From positions 496,001-560,000 of the forward strand of contig CBDHDW010000013.1 in NCBI GenBank assembly GCA_965261915.1: 64,000 nt of DNA, in the 5' to 3' direction. Every line of letters starts with the position of its first letter. Position 1 is the stretch's first letter. This DNA is from JAIBDK01 sp965261915. GTDB taxonomy: Bacteria > Pseudomonadota > Gammaproteobacteria > Arenicellales > Poriferihabitantaceae. The position numbers and the translations under genes are program-made. Of the stretch, positions 27,855 to 37,309 are shown piece after piece. A model generated the notes under the pieces. It searched no databases. It saw only the letters and a program-made list of their open reading frames with translations, and was not told where the DNA came from.

Positions 27855-29216
27855 TCAGGTTGGCGGAAAGCCAATTCGGATTAACGTTCCGCCGAAACCA
27901 CTTTTTTCGATTTCCATCTCACCGTCGTACCGATCAACAATTTCCCTCACAACTGCGAGCCCAATCCCCTGACCGGGTGTTTTTTCATCAAAACGAGCCC
28001 CTCGTTTCAGCACTTCATTTCGCGCATCCTCAGCAATTCCGGGCCCATCATCATGCAGTTCAATGGTTAATCCATTATGAACGTGTGCACTTGCTTCGTG
28101 GATCATGGCTTTAATTAGCACTCTGCTCTTTGACCATTTAAAAGCATTGTCCGCAACATTTCCAACCAACTCGAAAAGATCGCTCTCATCGCCATAATAA
28201 ACCACTCCGTTTTCAAGCTCCACTTCAACCGTCAGGTCCTTGTGTGAATAGACTTTTTTAAGCGCCGTAACGATTTTGTTTACGATAGGCTCTGCTTCAA
28301 TCGAACCATGAATAACAGAAACTTGTGCGGAAGCCGCACGTTTCAGTTGATATTCCACAATTTTGTTCATCCTGTCTACTAACTCAGCAACATCCTCCTT
28401 AACCAGTCGTTCATTACTATCTTCCGACATTCCTTTGATTACCGCCAGTGGTGTTTTTAAACTGTGCGCCAAATCACCCAATGTGTTTCGGTAACGCTTG
28501 ATATTCTGCCGTTCGTTTTCTATAAAAAGATTAATACGTGTACTCAATTGCGCTATTTCGAATGGATATTCCCCAAGGATTTTTTGCTGCTGATTTCGTT
28601 CCACTGCATCCAACTCGACACTAACCCGGCGTAGCGGCTTCAATCCCCAACGCAAGCTAACCGCCTGCATAATTAACAGCAATATCCCGGCCATTCCAAG
28701 CCAGAACACCAGTTCTTTGCGATAAGACTGAATCGTCTGTTGATAATTCAGGCTTTCATTTAGCATAACCAGCGATAGAGGTACTTCCCGAGTTAGATCG
28801 AGTTCCCAGGTAACTCCAAAACTATAGTAAAAAGGACTTTCCAGTTTTTCTCCGATCTGGAAAAACAGCTCGGTACCGGGCTTGGCAATAACCAGTGAAT
28901 CCAGTTTAATACCGAGTGATGACTGGGAACGCCATAATACATTCCCCCTGTCATCAATAATGATTGCGTACAACCCTGAGTTTGGAGATGATAATCGCGG
29001 CTCAGGCATTCTTTCTGGCATCACCAACCTTCCCCTTCGATCAATCTCAAGTACCGTTAACAGTGCGTTAACCTGTGTCTTGAGCTGGTTCTTCACGGTC
29101 ACCCTTGCGCTAGAAACAAATGATTTATCCAATGCTATCCCTGCCAGCCCGAGAAATACCACCAATGTACAGGTCGATGCGACCAGAAGTCTCTTACGAA
29201 GCGAGGGTGTGCTCAA
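27855..29216 (-). CDS. Sensor histidine kinase, PhoQ-like
   Basis: 453 residues: an N-terminal membrane helix (about 10-30), a periplasmic sensor of about 135 residues, a second helix (about 170-190) and a HAMP-like linker. The H-box is GDLAHSLKTPLAVIK with His251 as the phosphorylation site. The ATPase domain has N-box VGNVADNAFKWS and G-boxes DDGPGIAED and GQGIGLAVV. The H-box wording and the neighbouring regulator fit the PhoQ group. What it senses cannot be told from sequence. It lies 69 bp downstream of the regulator gene. Confidence 0.9.
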   Translation of the reverse strand: MSTPSLRKRLLVASTCTLVVFLGLAGIALDKSFVSSARVTVKNQLKTQVNALLTVLEIDRRGRLVMPERMPEPRLSSPNSGLYAIIIDDRGNVLWRSQSSLGIKLDSLVIAKPGTELFFQIGEKLESPFYYSFGVTWELDLTREVPLSLVMLNESLNYQQTIQSYRKELVFWLGMAGILLLIMQAVSLRWGLKPLRRVSVELDAVERNQQQKILGEYPFEIAQLSTRINLFIENERQNIKRYRNTLGDLAHSLKTPLAVIKGMSEDSNERLVKEDVAELVDRMNKIVEYQLKRAASAQVSVIHGSIEAEPIVNKIVTALKKVYSHKDLTVEVELENGVVYYGDESDLFELVGNVADNAFKWSKSRVLIKAMIHEASAHVHNGLTIELHDDGPGIAEDARNEVLKRGARFDEKTPGQGIGLAVVREIVDRYDGEMEIEKSGFGGTLIRIGFPPT

Positions 29217-29285
29217 CAGACAATCAGCATTAATGCAGCGATCTTATCAATTCAATGTTCTGCTTCTGCGCCAAACAATCACAAC

Positions 29286-29957
29286 TTATGCACTTACAAA
29301 CCGATAACCGCGACCACGCAGGGTTTCGATGGGATTAAGAAGATTTTCCGGATCGAGCTTCTTGCGCAACCGCCCAACAAACACCTCAATAACATTGCTG
29401 TCCCGGTCGCTGTCTTCTTCGTAAAGGTGCTCAGTCAATTCCATTTTTGAAACCACCTTTCCCGAATTGATCATCAGGTAATATAGAAGCTTGTACTCGA
29501 ATGCGGTGAGGTCTAATCGGGTATCGGCAACAAAAACATCCTGAGTCCGGGTATCCAGTTTGATTCCGCCAATCTCCAGCATGGGTGTCGCATGGCCTGC
29601 TGACCGGCGAATTAGTGCCGAAATTCGAGCCTGGAGCTCTTCGTAGTGAAAAGGTTTGGTGAGGTAATCATCAGCGCCGGCTTCCAGTCCTTCGACTTTT
29701 TCCTGCCACCGAGAGCGCGCTGTCAAAATGATAATGGGGTATGTCAAACCGCCTTCCCTAAGCTTCTCAATGACCTGGATACCGGATATGCAGGGAAGCC
29801 CCAGATCAATAATGGCCATATCCACCGGATATTCGAGACCATAATACAATCCATCGTCACCGTTGTCCGCAGCATCAACTACGTAGCCGTTTTGTTTGAG
29901 CTTTTCTGCTAATTGAGTCCGCAGGTGAACCTCATCTTCCACTAATAAAATTCTCAT
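29286..29957 (-). CDS. OmpR-family response regulator, PhoP-like
   Basis: 223 residues. The receiver domain has acidic pocket EDE (residues 7-9), phospho-acceptor Asp51 in AIIDLGLP, and the conserved TAR and TKPF segments. A C-terminal winged helix (about 130-220) includes LTAFEYKLLYYL and SNVIEVFVGRLRKK. It is the partner of the adjacent kinase. A small PepSY-like secreted protein gene lies 16 bp upstream on the same strand, a set-up seen in PhoPQ-like systems. Confidence 0.93.
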   Translation of the reverse strand: MRILLVEDEVHLRTQLAEKLKQNGYVVDAADNGDDGLYYGLEYPVDMAIIDLGLPCISGIQVIEKLREGGLTYPIIILTARSRWQEKVEGLEAGADDYLTKPFHYEELQARISALIRRSAGHATPMLEIGGIKLDTRTQDVFVADTRLDLTAFEYKLLYYLMINSGKVVSKMELTEHLYEEDSDRDSNVIEVFVGRLRKKLDPENLLNPIETLRGRGYRFVSA

Positions 29958-29973
29958 ATCATTTCTAATCGAT

Positions 29974-30267
29974 CTAATTTTCCAAACGTCTTAAGTTTGG
30001 GTTGTTTGGATCAATATTAATGATTTTTACTTTCCCGTCGTTACGCAGCAATTTAAATCGGAAATATTGATAACCAGATTCTTTTTGTCGGGGAGTTGCG
30101 TCGAGGATTTGCCAGGATTTGTACTGTCGAATTTGTCTGGCTGCTTCATCCATTGAGATCTTGTTCTTGGCAGAACTTTCGCCGTCAATGGCATTACTGG
30201 TCGAAATAATTCCGCCAAGCAGGATTATTCCCAGAAATATTCGAATAGTTTTTACGAGTGAAATCAA
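29974..30267 (-). CDS. Small secreted PepSY-like protein
   Basis: 97 residues beginning at a TTG codon (30267); no in-frame ATG precedes the hydrophobic signal (IRIFLGIILLGGIISTSNA). The TTG start keeps the signal peptide whole. The mature part (MDEAARQIRQYKSWQILDA, then GYQYFRFKLLRNDGKVKIINID) reads as one PepSY unit. Its place just upstream of the response regulator suggests an operon and a possible role in modulating the sensor kinase from the periplasm. That role is inferred from context. Confidence 0.7.
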   Translation of the reverse strand: MISLVKTIRIFLGIILLGGIISTSNAIDGESSAKNKISMDEAARQIRQYKSWQILDATPRQKESGYQYFRFKLLRNDGKVKIINIDPNNPNLRRLEN

Positions 30268-30386
30268 AACGTAATAGTCAATTGTTCACAACACGAAGTA
30301 TATCACTATCCGGACAAATCAAATTAGGGCTTAAACCGAAGTTGTACAGCCCAGAATTTGACCAGCCCATACGAATTAAGCCCGAT

Positions 30387-30923
30387 TCAATATTCGATGG
30401 GTACAACGTTCACACTTAACGTTATCGTTTGACCCGGATCAGACCGGGTACGAGTGTTATACACTGCCCCATTGTACTCATAAGTTACATCATAACCCTC
30501 GAGCCGCTTTTCAGAACGATAATTATCGACCGATTTGCATCTTTGTTCGTAACGCACACCGGCGTTTGCCTGTGAACGTTTGTTATTTTGATCGCGACCA
30601 ATAGAACCGCCCAATACCGCTCCGGCCACTGTTGCCACATCCTGACCACGGCCACTACCAAACAACCTGCCAACACCTGCTCCGACAATGGCACCTAGAA
30701 TTTCTGGAGTCCGTGTTTTATATGTTTGTCGGGGTACGGATATAGCCTCCTGCCAACACTGTTGTTGGGGGTTATTAACCTGAACGACAGTATAAACAGG
30801 CTGAGCACTAATAACATTTGCCTCTACAGCCTGTGCATTTGTATTGTATGCATGTGCAGATAGGAACGATAAGGCTAACGCACTACCGAACACCAAGCTG
30901 GAAATACGATTCTGAATTTTCAT
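30387..30923 (-). CDS. Glycine-zipper (17 kDa antigen-like) envelope protein
   Basis: 178 residues. A signal peptide (about 1-25, cleavage likely after SAHA) and a Gln-rich region precede a glycine-zipper membrane pair (LGAIVGAGVGRLFGSGRG and VATVAGAVLGGSIG). The C-terminal part is polar and beta-rich. There is no lipobox Cys, unlike many relatives. A GGAG-type ribosome site lies just before the ATG. Function is not established for the family beyond envelope location. Confidence 0.8.
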   Translation of the reverse strand: MKIQNRISSLVFGSALALSFLSAHAYNTNAQAVEANVISAQPVYTVVQVNNPQQQCWQEAISVPRQTYKTRTPEILGAIVGAGVGRLFGSGRGQDVATVAGAVLGGSIGRDQNNKRSQANAGVRYEQRCKSVDNYRSEKRLEGYDVTYEYNGAVYNTRTRSDPGQTITLSVNVVPIEY

Positions 30924-31050
30924 TTGAGTCTCCTCTGTCTGAAGGGTTTCGGATCAACTAATCCGTCACGAGACTCTAATCAATTCGAATGAATACGCTA
31001 TGAATTATGCATGAATGAAAACTGAATGCACAAACATATTGGAAGCAGTA

Positions 31051-31758
31051 TTAGTTGGTCGATTTTTTGATTTCCAGCAACTCAATATCGAACAGTAACA
31101 CCTCGTTGGGGCCAATTAGCTGTCCTGCACCACGCTCGCCGTAAGCCAGATCAGGCGCTAAAACGATGGCCCATTTGTCACCGGGTTTCATTAACTGAAG
31201 CACTTCAGTCCACCCCGGGATAATTGACTGGAGTGAAAACGTAGCCGGTTCACCCCGGGTAATACTGCTATCAAATACAGTACCATCGATTAGGGTACCC
31301 TGATAATGTACAACCACAGTGTCAGTCATTCGAGGTGAATCTGCGGAAGCGTCGCCTGATTCCAGAACCTCATACTGCAATCCTGAACTGGTGACGGTCA
31401 CACCTTCCTTTTTACTGTTTTGTTCAAGAAAGGATAATCCCAGTTCGGCCTTCTCCCTTGATGCCGATTCCGCTTCGGCCAATTGCTGCTGTTGCTTTAC
31501 TTGAATTGACGACATGATTTGTTCTTCCGTCATAGCTGGGTCACCGCCAGTCACAACGGTATTCAATGCTTCCAGCAGAACATCAATATCGATATCAGCC
31601 TGATCGCTAAACTGTTCAGCTAACTGCATACCGATGCGATTGCCAACGGCATAACTGAATTTTTTGTCTTCTGTATCCAGCTCGGATTGGGCAAAAGCGA
31701 TAGGTGTTGAGAGTAATAATCCAATTGCGACAGACGGTAAATTTTTAAGCAAAGTCAT
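31051..31758 (-). CDS. FKBP-type peptidyl-prolyl isomerase (Mip/FkpA-like)
   Basis: 235 residues: a signal peptide (to about residue 23, AFA|QSEL), an N-terminal helical dimerisation domain (about 25-125) and a C-terminal FKBP domain with VHYQGTLIDGTVFDSS, IPGWTEVLQLM and the final LLFDIELLEI. It speeds proline isomerisation of periplasmic or outer-membrane proteins. Length and layout match Mip, FkpA and FklB; the precise ortholog cannot be settled. Confidence 0.93.
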   Translation of the reverse strand: MTLLKNLPSVAIGLLLSTPIAFAQSELDTEDKKFSYAVGNRIGMQLAEQFSDQADIDIDVLLEALNTVVTGGDPAMTEEQIMSSIQVKQQQQLAEAESASREKAELGLSFLEQNSKKEGVTVTSSGLQYEVLESGDASADSPRMTDTVVVHYQGTLIDGTVFDSSITRGEPATFSLQSIIPGWTEVLQLMKPGDKWAIVLAPDLAYGERGAGQLIGPNEVLLFDIELLEIKKSTN

Positions 31759-31865
31759 TTGCGAATATTCCTGGTAGGTTTAAATAATAAAAATAAGGAT
31801 CGATTATATTCCAGCTCCTGATAAGACGGACCAACTAATTAAACCGGGCGGGTTATTCTGGATTT

Positions 31866-33233
31866 TCAAATTTCAAAAATTTCCAGCGCCTGATCGATTC
31901 TGCTGGGAGCGATCACTTCTATGTCCGACAGTGGTTTCCTGGGTTTGTTTCCGGCAGGGACTATCGCTCGGGTAAATCCCAATTTTGCAGCTTCTTTCAG
32001 CCTTTCAATTCCACGCTGCACCGGCCTAAGTTCTCCTGAAAGTCCAACTTCACCAAATACAATCAGATCACTGCCCGTTGCCCGGTTCTTCACACTCGAC
32101 AGAATCGCCAAAAGCACGGCAAGATCTGCACCCGTTTCAACAACCCGTATACCCCCCGTTACATTGGTAAAAATATCGTAGCTGTTCAGAGAAATGCCGG
32201 CATGGCGATGGGCAACGGCGAGAAGCATCGCCAGTCGATTTTGCTCAAGCCCTACACTCAATCTTCTAGGGTTCGCCAATGCACTATCGTCGACCAGAGC
32301 CTGCACCTCTACCAGCAATGGTCTCGTACCCTCCTGTGTAGCCAATGATACACTTCCGGGTCGATCTGCACCGTGTTTGCTGACGAACATTGCTGACGGG
32401 TTATTAACATCTTTTAGTCCTTGTTCAGTCATGGCAAAAACACCTATCTCATTTACCGCACCAAATCGATTTTTTATCGCTCTGACCATCCTGAAACTGC
32501 GCGCGTTGTCACCTTCGAAATACAACACGCTGTCCACCATATGCTCGAGCACGCGAGGTCCTGCTATCGATCCTTCTTTTGTAACATGACCAACCAGAAT
32601 GACACAGCAACCGGACTGTTTCGCGTACCGTACCAGTCGAGCCGCAGATTCCCGCACCTGGGAAACACTTCCCGGGGCGGCGCTAAGTGCGTCTGTAAAC
32701 AGGGTCTGGATTGAGTCGACCACAACAATTTCGGGCTTTTCCTTATCGATAACGCTGAGCATCGATTCAAGGCGATTTTCCGCCATGACTTTTATAAAGT
32801 CAGTGCTTAACGCTAGACGGCGTGCACGCATGGCAACCTGATCCACGGACTCTTCACCGGTAATGTATAGCGCACTCATCCTTTCTGAAACCGAACACAT
32901 ACGTTGCAGCAGCAATGTTGATTTTCCAATACCAGGGTCCCCGCCAATCAGAATCACGGAACCGGGGATCAATCCGCCACCCAACACACGATTAAATTCA
33001 GCACTACCCGTATCGGTACGTGATATTTTAGAAATCTCTACTTCTGACAAGGTTTGCACAGACGATTGCGGTGCTATTCCAGCAAATCGATTCACCGAAC
33101 CAGTGTGTTTTTGCGTATTGTGCTCAACCATGGTGTTCCACTCACCGCAATCCGAACACTGACCTGCCCACTTTGGACTTTCAGATCCGCATTGGTTGCA
33201 GAAATACACAGTTTTGAGTGATGATTTAGCCAT
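31866..33233 (-). CDS. radA: DNA repair protein RadA (Sms)
   Basis: 455 residues. N-terminal C4 zinc finger (CNQCG, CSDCGEWN), a RecA-like ATPase with Walker A GGDPGIGKST, the RadA signature KNRFGAVNEIGVF and a C-terminal Lon-protease-like domain. It promotes branch migration in recombination. It lies 62 bp downstream of alr on the same strand. Confidence 0.97.
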   Translation of the reverse strand: MAKSSLKTVYFCNQCGSESPKWAGQCSDCGEWNTMVEHNTQKHTGSVNRFAGIAPQSSVQTLSEVEISKISRTDTGSAEFNRVLGGGLIPGSVILIGGDPGIGKSTLLLQRMCSVSERMSALYITGEESVDQVAMRARRLALSTDFIKVMAENRLESMLSVIDKEKPEIVVVDSIQTLFTDALSAAPGSVSQVRESAARLVRYAKQSGCCVILVGHVTKEGSIAGPRVLEHMVDSVLYFEGDNARSFRMVRAIKNRFGAVNEIGVFAMTEQGLKDVNNPSAMFVSKHGADRPGSVSLATQEGTRPLLVEVQALVDDSALANPRRLSVGLEQNRLAMLLAVAHRHAGISLNSYDIFTNVTGGIRVVETGADLAVLLAILSSVKNRATGSDLIVFGEVGLSGELRPVQRGIERLKEAAKLGFTRAIVPAGNKPRKPLSDIEVIAPSRIDQALEIFEI

Positions 33234-33295
33234 TATCTTATTTTGATTTTAAATTTCGCGATCAACTCTAACTTCTTACCCATCAGAACGGTTAT

Positions 33296-34405
33296 TTACA
33301 ATAACACCCTTGGTATTCTCGGCGTAACCTTACACAGTAATTCGTACGGTATTGTACCGGCCCAATCTGCCACTTCCTCAATACCCAATTGCTGTCCCCA
33401 AAGTACAACCTCTTCTCCGGCAACAACACCCTCAAGATTAGTTACATCGACAGTGATCATATCCATCGATATTTTTCCTGTAATGGGAACACGATTTGCG
33501 CGAATCAAAACGCAGGCTCTGTCATCTAATTGCCTTGGGTAGCCGTCGCCGTAACCAAGTCCAACCATTGCGAGTCGTGATTTGCGGGATGTAATATAGC
33601 GACCGCCGTAACCAACTGGTGCCCCACGGGGAACAGATTTTAGCGCAAGAATACGAGCTTTAAGGGTCATAACCGGCTTTAACTCGATTTCCGACTCTGC
33701 ACTTTGTTGATAGGGTGATACCCCATACAGCATTATGCCTGGCCGCACCCAATTGTAATGGGTTTGTGGCCAACGCATGACCCCTGCAGTATTGGCTAAA
33801 CTTGATTCTAACTGCAGTGGTTTTTGAACCTCCTCAAATCTTTGCCGCTGAATCAGTGTGTATTCATCATCAACGAGATCTGCATTAGCCAAATGGGACA
33901 ACATACGCACCGTTGCAACGGATTGCATTTTATCGAGCCTGTCGACGTAGTTAGCTACATCTGTGACGTGGATTCCAAGTCTGTTCATGCCGGTATCAAA
34001 CTTTACCCATACTGATAATGCACAACCGCGGTAACGCTCCATCCACTCAAGCTGAAGCTCGTTGTGAATCACCACATCCAGTTGATACTTCTCAAAGTAC
34101 TGCAGCTGATCTGCATGCCAAAACTCAGATAAAACAACAACAGGCTTATCCTGCTGGAGCTTCCTGCACTCAATCCCTTCTTGCACTGTGGCCACTGCAA
34201 AACCATCGACCAAATCTGCGATGGAACCGGCAATGTTTTCCAGCCCATGACCGTAGGCATCGGCTTTTACAACGGCTAATATTTTTGAGGTCGGTGCGGT
34301 GGACCTGATTTGTGCAATATTAAATTGCAGGGAAGAAAGATCAATTTCAGCGCGTGCACGCCAATGAGAAGCAGCTTCGTTTTTCAGTGCAGTGTATTTT
34401 TCCAA
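33296..34405 (-). CDS. alr: Alanine racemase
   Basis: 369 residues. PLP-binding Lys47 is in AVVKADAYGHG; the second catalytic Tyr is in the VGYGGRYIT segment. It makes D-alanine for peptidoglycan. It follows dnaB with a 24-bp gap, the common dnaB-alr pairing. Confidence 0.97.
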   Translation of the reverse strand: MEKYTALKNEAASHWRARAEIDLSSLQFNIAQIRSTAPTSKILAVVKADAYGHGLENIAGSIADLVDGFAVATVQEGIECRKLQQDKPVVVLSEFWHADQLQYFEKYQLDVVIHNELQLEWMERYRGCALSVWVKFDTGMNRLGIHVTDVANYVDRLDKMQSVATVRMLSHLANADLVDDEYTLIQRQRFEEVQKPLQLESSLANTAGVMRWPQTHYNWVRPGIMLYGVSPYQQSAESEIELKPVMTLKARILALKSVPRGAPVGYGGRYITSRKSRLAMVGLGYGDGYPRQLDDRACVLIRANRVPITGKISMDMITVDVTNLEGVVAGEEVVLWGQQLGIEEVADWAGTIPYELLCKVTPRIPRVLL

Positions 34406-34429
34406 TCAATTGCAATCCGGGAAAACATC

Positions 34430-35809
34430 TTAACTCATACCACCGCTTGCGAACGGTGATGCAAAGTTTTCGAATCGGGTGAATTCGCCTCTAAAAGTCA
34501 GCCTGGTTGTACCAATTGGCCCATTTCGCTGCTTTCCGATGATGACCTCAGCAACACCTTGTTGATCGGTATCCCCGTTGTACACCTCATCTCGATAAAT
34601 GAAAAAGATCACATCAGCATCCTGTTCGATAGCACCAGACTCACGCAGATCAGACATCACCGGCCGTTTGTTCGATCTTTGCTCCAGACTTCTGTTCAAC
34701 TGCGACAACGCAATTACCGGGACATTTAACTCTTTCGCAAGAATCTTTAGTGATCGCGTGATACCGGAAATTTCGGTAGCACGGTTTTCGTTACTATCCG
34801 AGCAATGCATTAACTGCAAATAATCGATAACGATCAAACCCAACTGATCATTTTCCGCTACCATACGCCGCGCTCTTGATCGAATATCCATTGGATTCAA
34901 GCCAGCGGAGTCATCGACAAACATGGGCGCCTTGTCAAGAAAGCCCACCGCAGAATTCAATCTCGGCCAATCTTCATCACCAAGCTTCCCCGTTCGGATT
35001 TTATTGGAATTGATCCTGCCCAGTGAAGATAACATTCTCATTGCCAACTGCTCACCGGGCATTTCCATACTGAATATAGCCACCGGTAATTGTTTCTCCA
35101 CCGCGACATACTCAGCGATATTCATTGCAAATGAAGTTTTTCCCATCGATGGACGGCCGGCAACAATGACCAGATCACCGCGCTGTAATCCTGAAGTCAT
35201 GGAATCGAGATCAGAAAAGCCGGTTGGAATACCCGTAATCGATTCATCTGATTCGAATAACTCTTCAATTCTGTCAATGGATTTCGCCAGCAAATCCTGA
35301 ATTGGTGTAAACCCTTTACGGCTTCGGCCGTCTCGTTCTGAAATATCAAAGACAAGTTGCTCAGCACGATCCAGAACTTCACGCGGAGTGCGGCCATTGG
35401 GATTGTATGCTGAATCCGAAATATCATTCGCCGCCGCGATCAAAGATCGCAAAATTGAGCGCTCACGTACAATTTTTGCATAGGTCAGAATATTCGCCGT
35501 ACTTGGCGTGTTGTTCGCGAGGCTGCCGATATAAGCCAATCCACCAGCAGTTTCCAATAAATTTCCTGCCTCAAGCCACTCTGAGATGGTTATCACATCC
35601 GCCGGGTCTCCAACGGACTGTAAACCTTTAACCGCTTCAAATATCAAACGGTGGTTTTGACTGTAAAAGTCCCGAACTCCCACCTCATCTATCACCTCAT
35701 CCCATTTTCGGTTATCAAGCAATAGCCCGCCCAGCAGGGATTGCTCCGCTTCCAGAGCCTGGGGCGGTAGTTTAGGTAGATTGGCTACAAGTTCAAGGGC
35801 ATCGGCCAC
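34430..35809 (-). CDS. dnaB: Replicative DNA helicase
   Basis: 459 residues: N-terminal helical domain (residues 13-115), then a RecA-like motor with Walker A VAGRPSMGKTS, Walker B LIVIDYLQLM, the SQLNRSLEQR loop and DLRESGAIEQDAD. It is the hexameric fork helicase that recruits primase. It lies downstream of rplI, separated by a hairpin that looks like a terminator. No intein is present. Confidence 0.97.
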   Translation of the reverse strand: MADALELVANLPKLPPQALEAEQSLLGGLLLDNRKWDEVIDEVGVRDFYSQNHRLIFEAVKGLQSVGDPADVITISEWLEAGNLLETAGGLAYIGSLANNTPSTANILTYAKIVRERSILRSLIAAANDISDSAYNPNGRTPREVLDRAEQLVFDISERDGRSRKGFTPIQDLLAKSIDRIEELFESDESITGIPTGFSDLDSMTSGLQRGDLVIVAGRPSMGKTSFAMNIAEYVAVEKQLPVAIFSMEMPGEQLAMRMLSSLGRINSNKIRTGKLGDEDWPRLNSAVGFLDKAPMFVDDSAGLNPMDIRSRARRMVAENDQLGLIVIDYLQLMHCSDSNENRATEISGITRSLKILAKELNVPVIALSQLNRSLEQRSNKRPVMSDLRESGAIEQDADVIFFIYRDEVYNGDTDQQGVAEVIIGKQRNGPIGTTRLTFRGEFTRFENFASPFASGGMS

Positions 35810-35911
35810 AATAGGGTCTATTTCTGTGTAAATGAATAGTAGAAGAATACCTGACTATTGAAACGCTGTCATCGGCTGATCGCGGTTAGCACAAAATCAA
35901 ACAAAGCGAAC

Positions 35912-35943
35912 AAAAATAGCACCGTCTGAACGGTGCTATTTTT
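35912..35943 (-). terminator. Rho-independent terminator after rplI
   Basis: A 12-bp perfect stem, AAAATAGCACCG at 35913-35924 pairing with CGGTGCTATTTT at 35931-35942, with a 6-nt loop. A T run follows on either strand. It sits between rplI (ends 35974) and dnaB (starts 35809), so it most likely ends the rpsF-rpsR-rplI transcript. The symmetry means it could also work the other way, but no plus-strand gene points at it. Confidence 0.85.
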
Positions 35944-35973
35944 AGACAAAATGCCCAATCTCCAAGCGTAAAT

Positions 35974-36522
35974 CTAGTCGGTGGATTCAGCTTCTTCTTC
36001 GTTGGTTTCTGATTCAGGCGAGATGTCACTGGAAGACTCTTCCGCCTCGTCCCCCTGTTCTATCGGATTGCCTTCACTCTGTTCACCATCTACGACGATC
36101 TGCACTGTAAAACGTACTTCAGGGTGTAAAATTACATCCGCTTGGTGCGTTCCGGTTTGTTTAATTGCGCCGTCAGGTTGGGTAATTTCAGATTTCTCGA
36201 TGCGGGTTCCTGCTTCAGACATCGCTTCGGCAATATCGATGGGTGAAACTGAACCATATAACTGACCTTCTTCTCCGCATAGCCGAACCAGAGCAATCGA
36301 CTTTACAGCAGATTCAGCACGCGCTTGTGCATCGGAAAGGCGGGAAGCCCCTTGTTGCGCCAGTTGGTGCCGTTTCTCTTCTACCTGAGCTTTTGCCTCT
36401 GCGGTAGCAGGCATAGCCTTTTTCTGGGGTATTAAATAGTTTCTCGCATAACCATTCTTTACGGTGACAAGGTCACCAAGCTCACCCACATTCTGGATTT
36501 TTTCTAACAGTATGATTTCCAT
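35974..36522 (-). CDS. rplI: Ribosomal protein bL9
   Basis: 182 residues, against about 149 in E. coli. The N-terminal domain MEIILLEKIQNVGELGDLVTV and the second domain (about 65-150) are normal. The extra length is an acidic tail rich in Glu and Ser (residues about 150-182, with DEAEESSSDISPESETNEEE). bL9 is a large-subunit protein that affects reading fidelity. The gene is 8 bp after rpsR. Confidence 0.96.
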   Translation of the reverse strand: MEIILLEKIQNVGELGDLVTVKNGYARNYLIPQKKAMPATAEAKAQVEEKRHQLAQQGASRLSDAQARAESAVKSIALVRLCGEEGQLYGSVSPIDIAEAMSEAGTRIEKSEITQPDGAIKQTGTHQADVILHPEVRFTVQIVVDGEQSEGNPIEQGDEAEESSSDISPESETNEEEAESTD

Positions 36523-36530
36523 GATGCCCC

Positions 36531-36758
36531 CTAGTTATCGTGCTGATCGGTATAAGGGATTAACGCCAGAAATCGAGCGCGCTTGATTGCGGTCGATAGT
36601 TGACGCTGAAAATGTGATTTTGTACCCGTACTACGGCGCGGCAATATTTTACCGGTTTCACTAATATTCGCTTTTAAGATATCAAGGTCTTTATAGTCTA
36701 TAGATTCGATACCGTCTGCGGTAAATTTACAAAATCGTGGTCGTCTTTGATATCGCAT
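36531..36758 (-). CDS. rpsR: Ribosomal protein bS18
   Basis: 75 residues, full length, with the family core CKFTADGIESIDYKD and GTKSHFQRQLSTAIKRARFLALIPY (residues about 8-65). It binds bS6 in the small-subunit platform. The start ATG shares one base with the rpsF stop (TAATG), so the two are translationally coupled. A GGAGGA-type ribosome site lies within the rpsF 3' end. Confidence 0.97.
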   Translation of the reverse strand: MRYQRRPRFCKFTADGIESIDYKDLDILKANISETGKILPRRSTGTKSHFQRQLSTAIKRARFLALIPYTDQHDN

Positions 36759-37252
36759 TAGGATTCCTCCTTGGTTTCTTCTGATGCAGCCGCAGTAGCT
36801 TCTGAATCACTATCCGCATCAGTTTCTGCTTTTTCAGCAGGGGCTTCGGCCTTTTTCTCTTCAGCTTTTTTCTCTTCAGCCTTAGCCGTTTCAGCTTTGG
36901 CTTCTTTAGCCGCCTCAGCTTCATCTTCCCGGGCTTTGGCGATTGCCATTGCAGATTCTTCTGTTGCTGCGTGCTTCTTGCGAATTACCAGGTGCCGAAG
37001 TACAGAATCGTTAAATTTGAAATTTCGTTCAATCTCCTGAAGGACTTCAAGGCTGCATTCGATATTGACCATGACGTAGTGCGCTTTATGCACATCGTTA
37101 ATCATGTAAGCCAATCTGCGGCGTCCCCAGTCTTCGACTCGATGGACAGCACCGTCTCCGGATTTGACCATCTCGGAATAGCGATCAATCATCGCCGGGA
37201 CTTGTTCACTTTGATCCGGGTGGACCAAAAATACGATTTCATAGTGTCTCAC
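36758..37252 (-). CDS. rpsF: Ribosomal protein bS6
   Basis: 164 residues from a GTG start at 37252 (RHYEIVFLVHPDQSEQ follows). The frame is open further upstream, but a GGGGAGAG ribosome site at 37256-37263 fits the GTG. The usual bS6 fold covers about the first 100 residues. A long Ala/Glu/Lys-rich tail follows (residues about 105-164, with repeated EEKKAEEKKAEAPAEKAE) and is longer than in E. coli (about 131-135 residues). First gene of the rpsF-rpsR-rplI operon. Confidence 0.95.
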   Translation of the reverse strand: MRHYEIVFLVHPDQSEQVPAMIDRYSEMVKSGDGAVHRVEDWGRRRLAYMINDVHKAHYVMVNIECSLEVLQEIERNFKFNDSVLRHLVIRKKHAATEESAMAIAKAREDEAEAAKEAKAETAKAEEKKAEEKKAEAPAEKAETDADSDSEATAAASEETKEES

Positions 37253-37255
37253 GGA

Positions 37256-37263
37256 CTCTCCCC
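37256..37263 (-). promoter_or_regulatory. Ribosome binding site that sets the rpsF GTG start
   Basis: GGGGAGAG on the minus strand, 3 nt before the GTG at 37252-37250. It is the best Shine-Dalgarno match in the region and decides against longer starts of the same frame. Confidence 0.6.
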
Positions 37264-37309
37264 ATGGTTTGTTATCTTCCCAACACGGCGACCTTTGCAA
37301 TGCGGTCAA

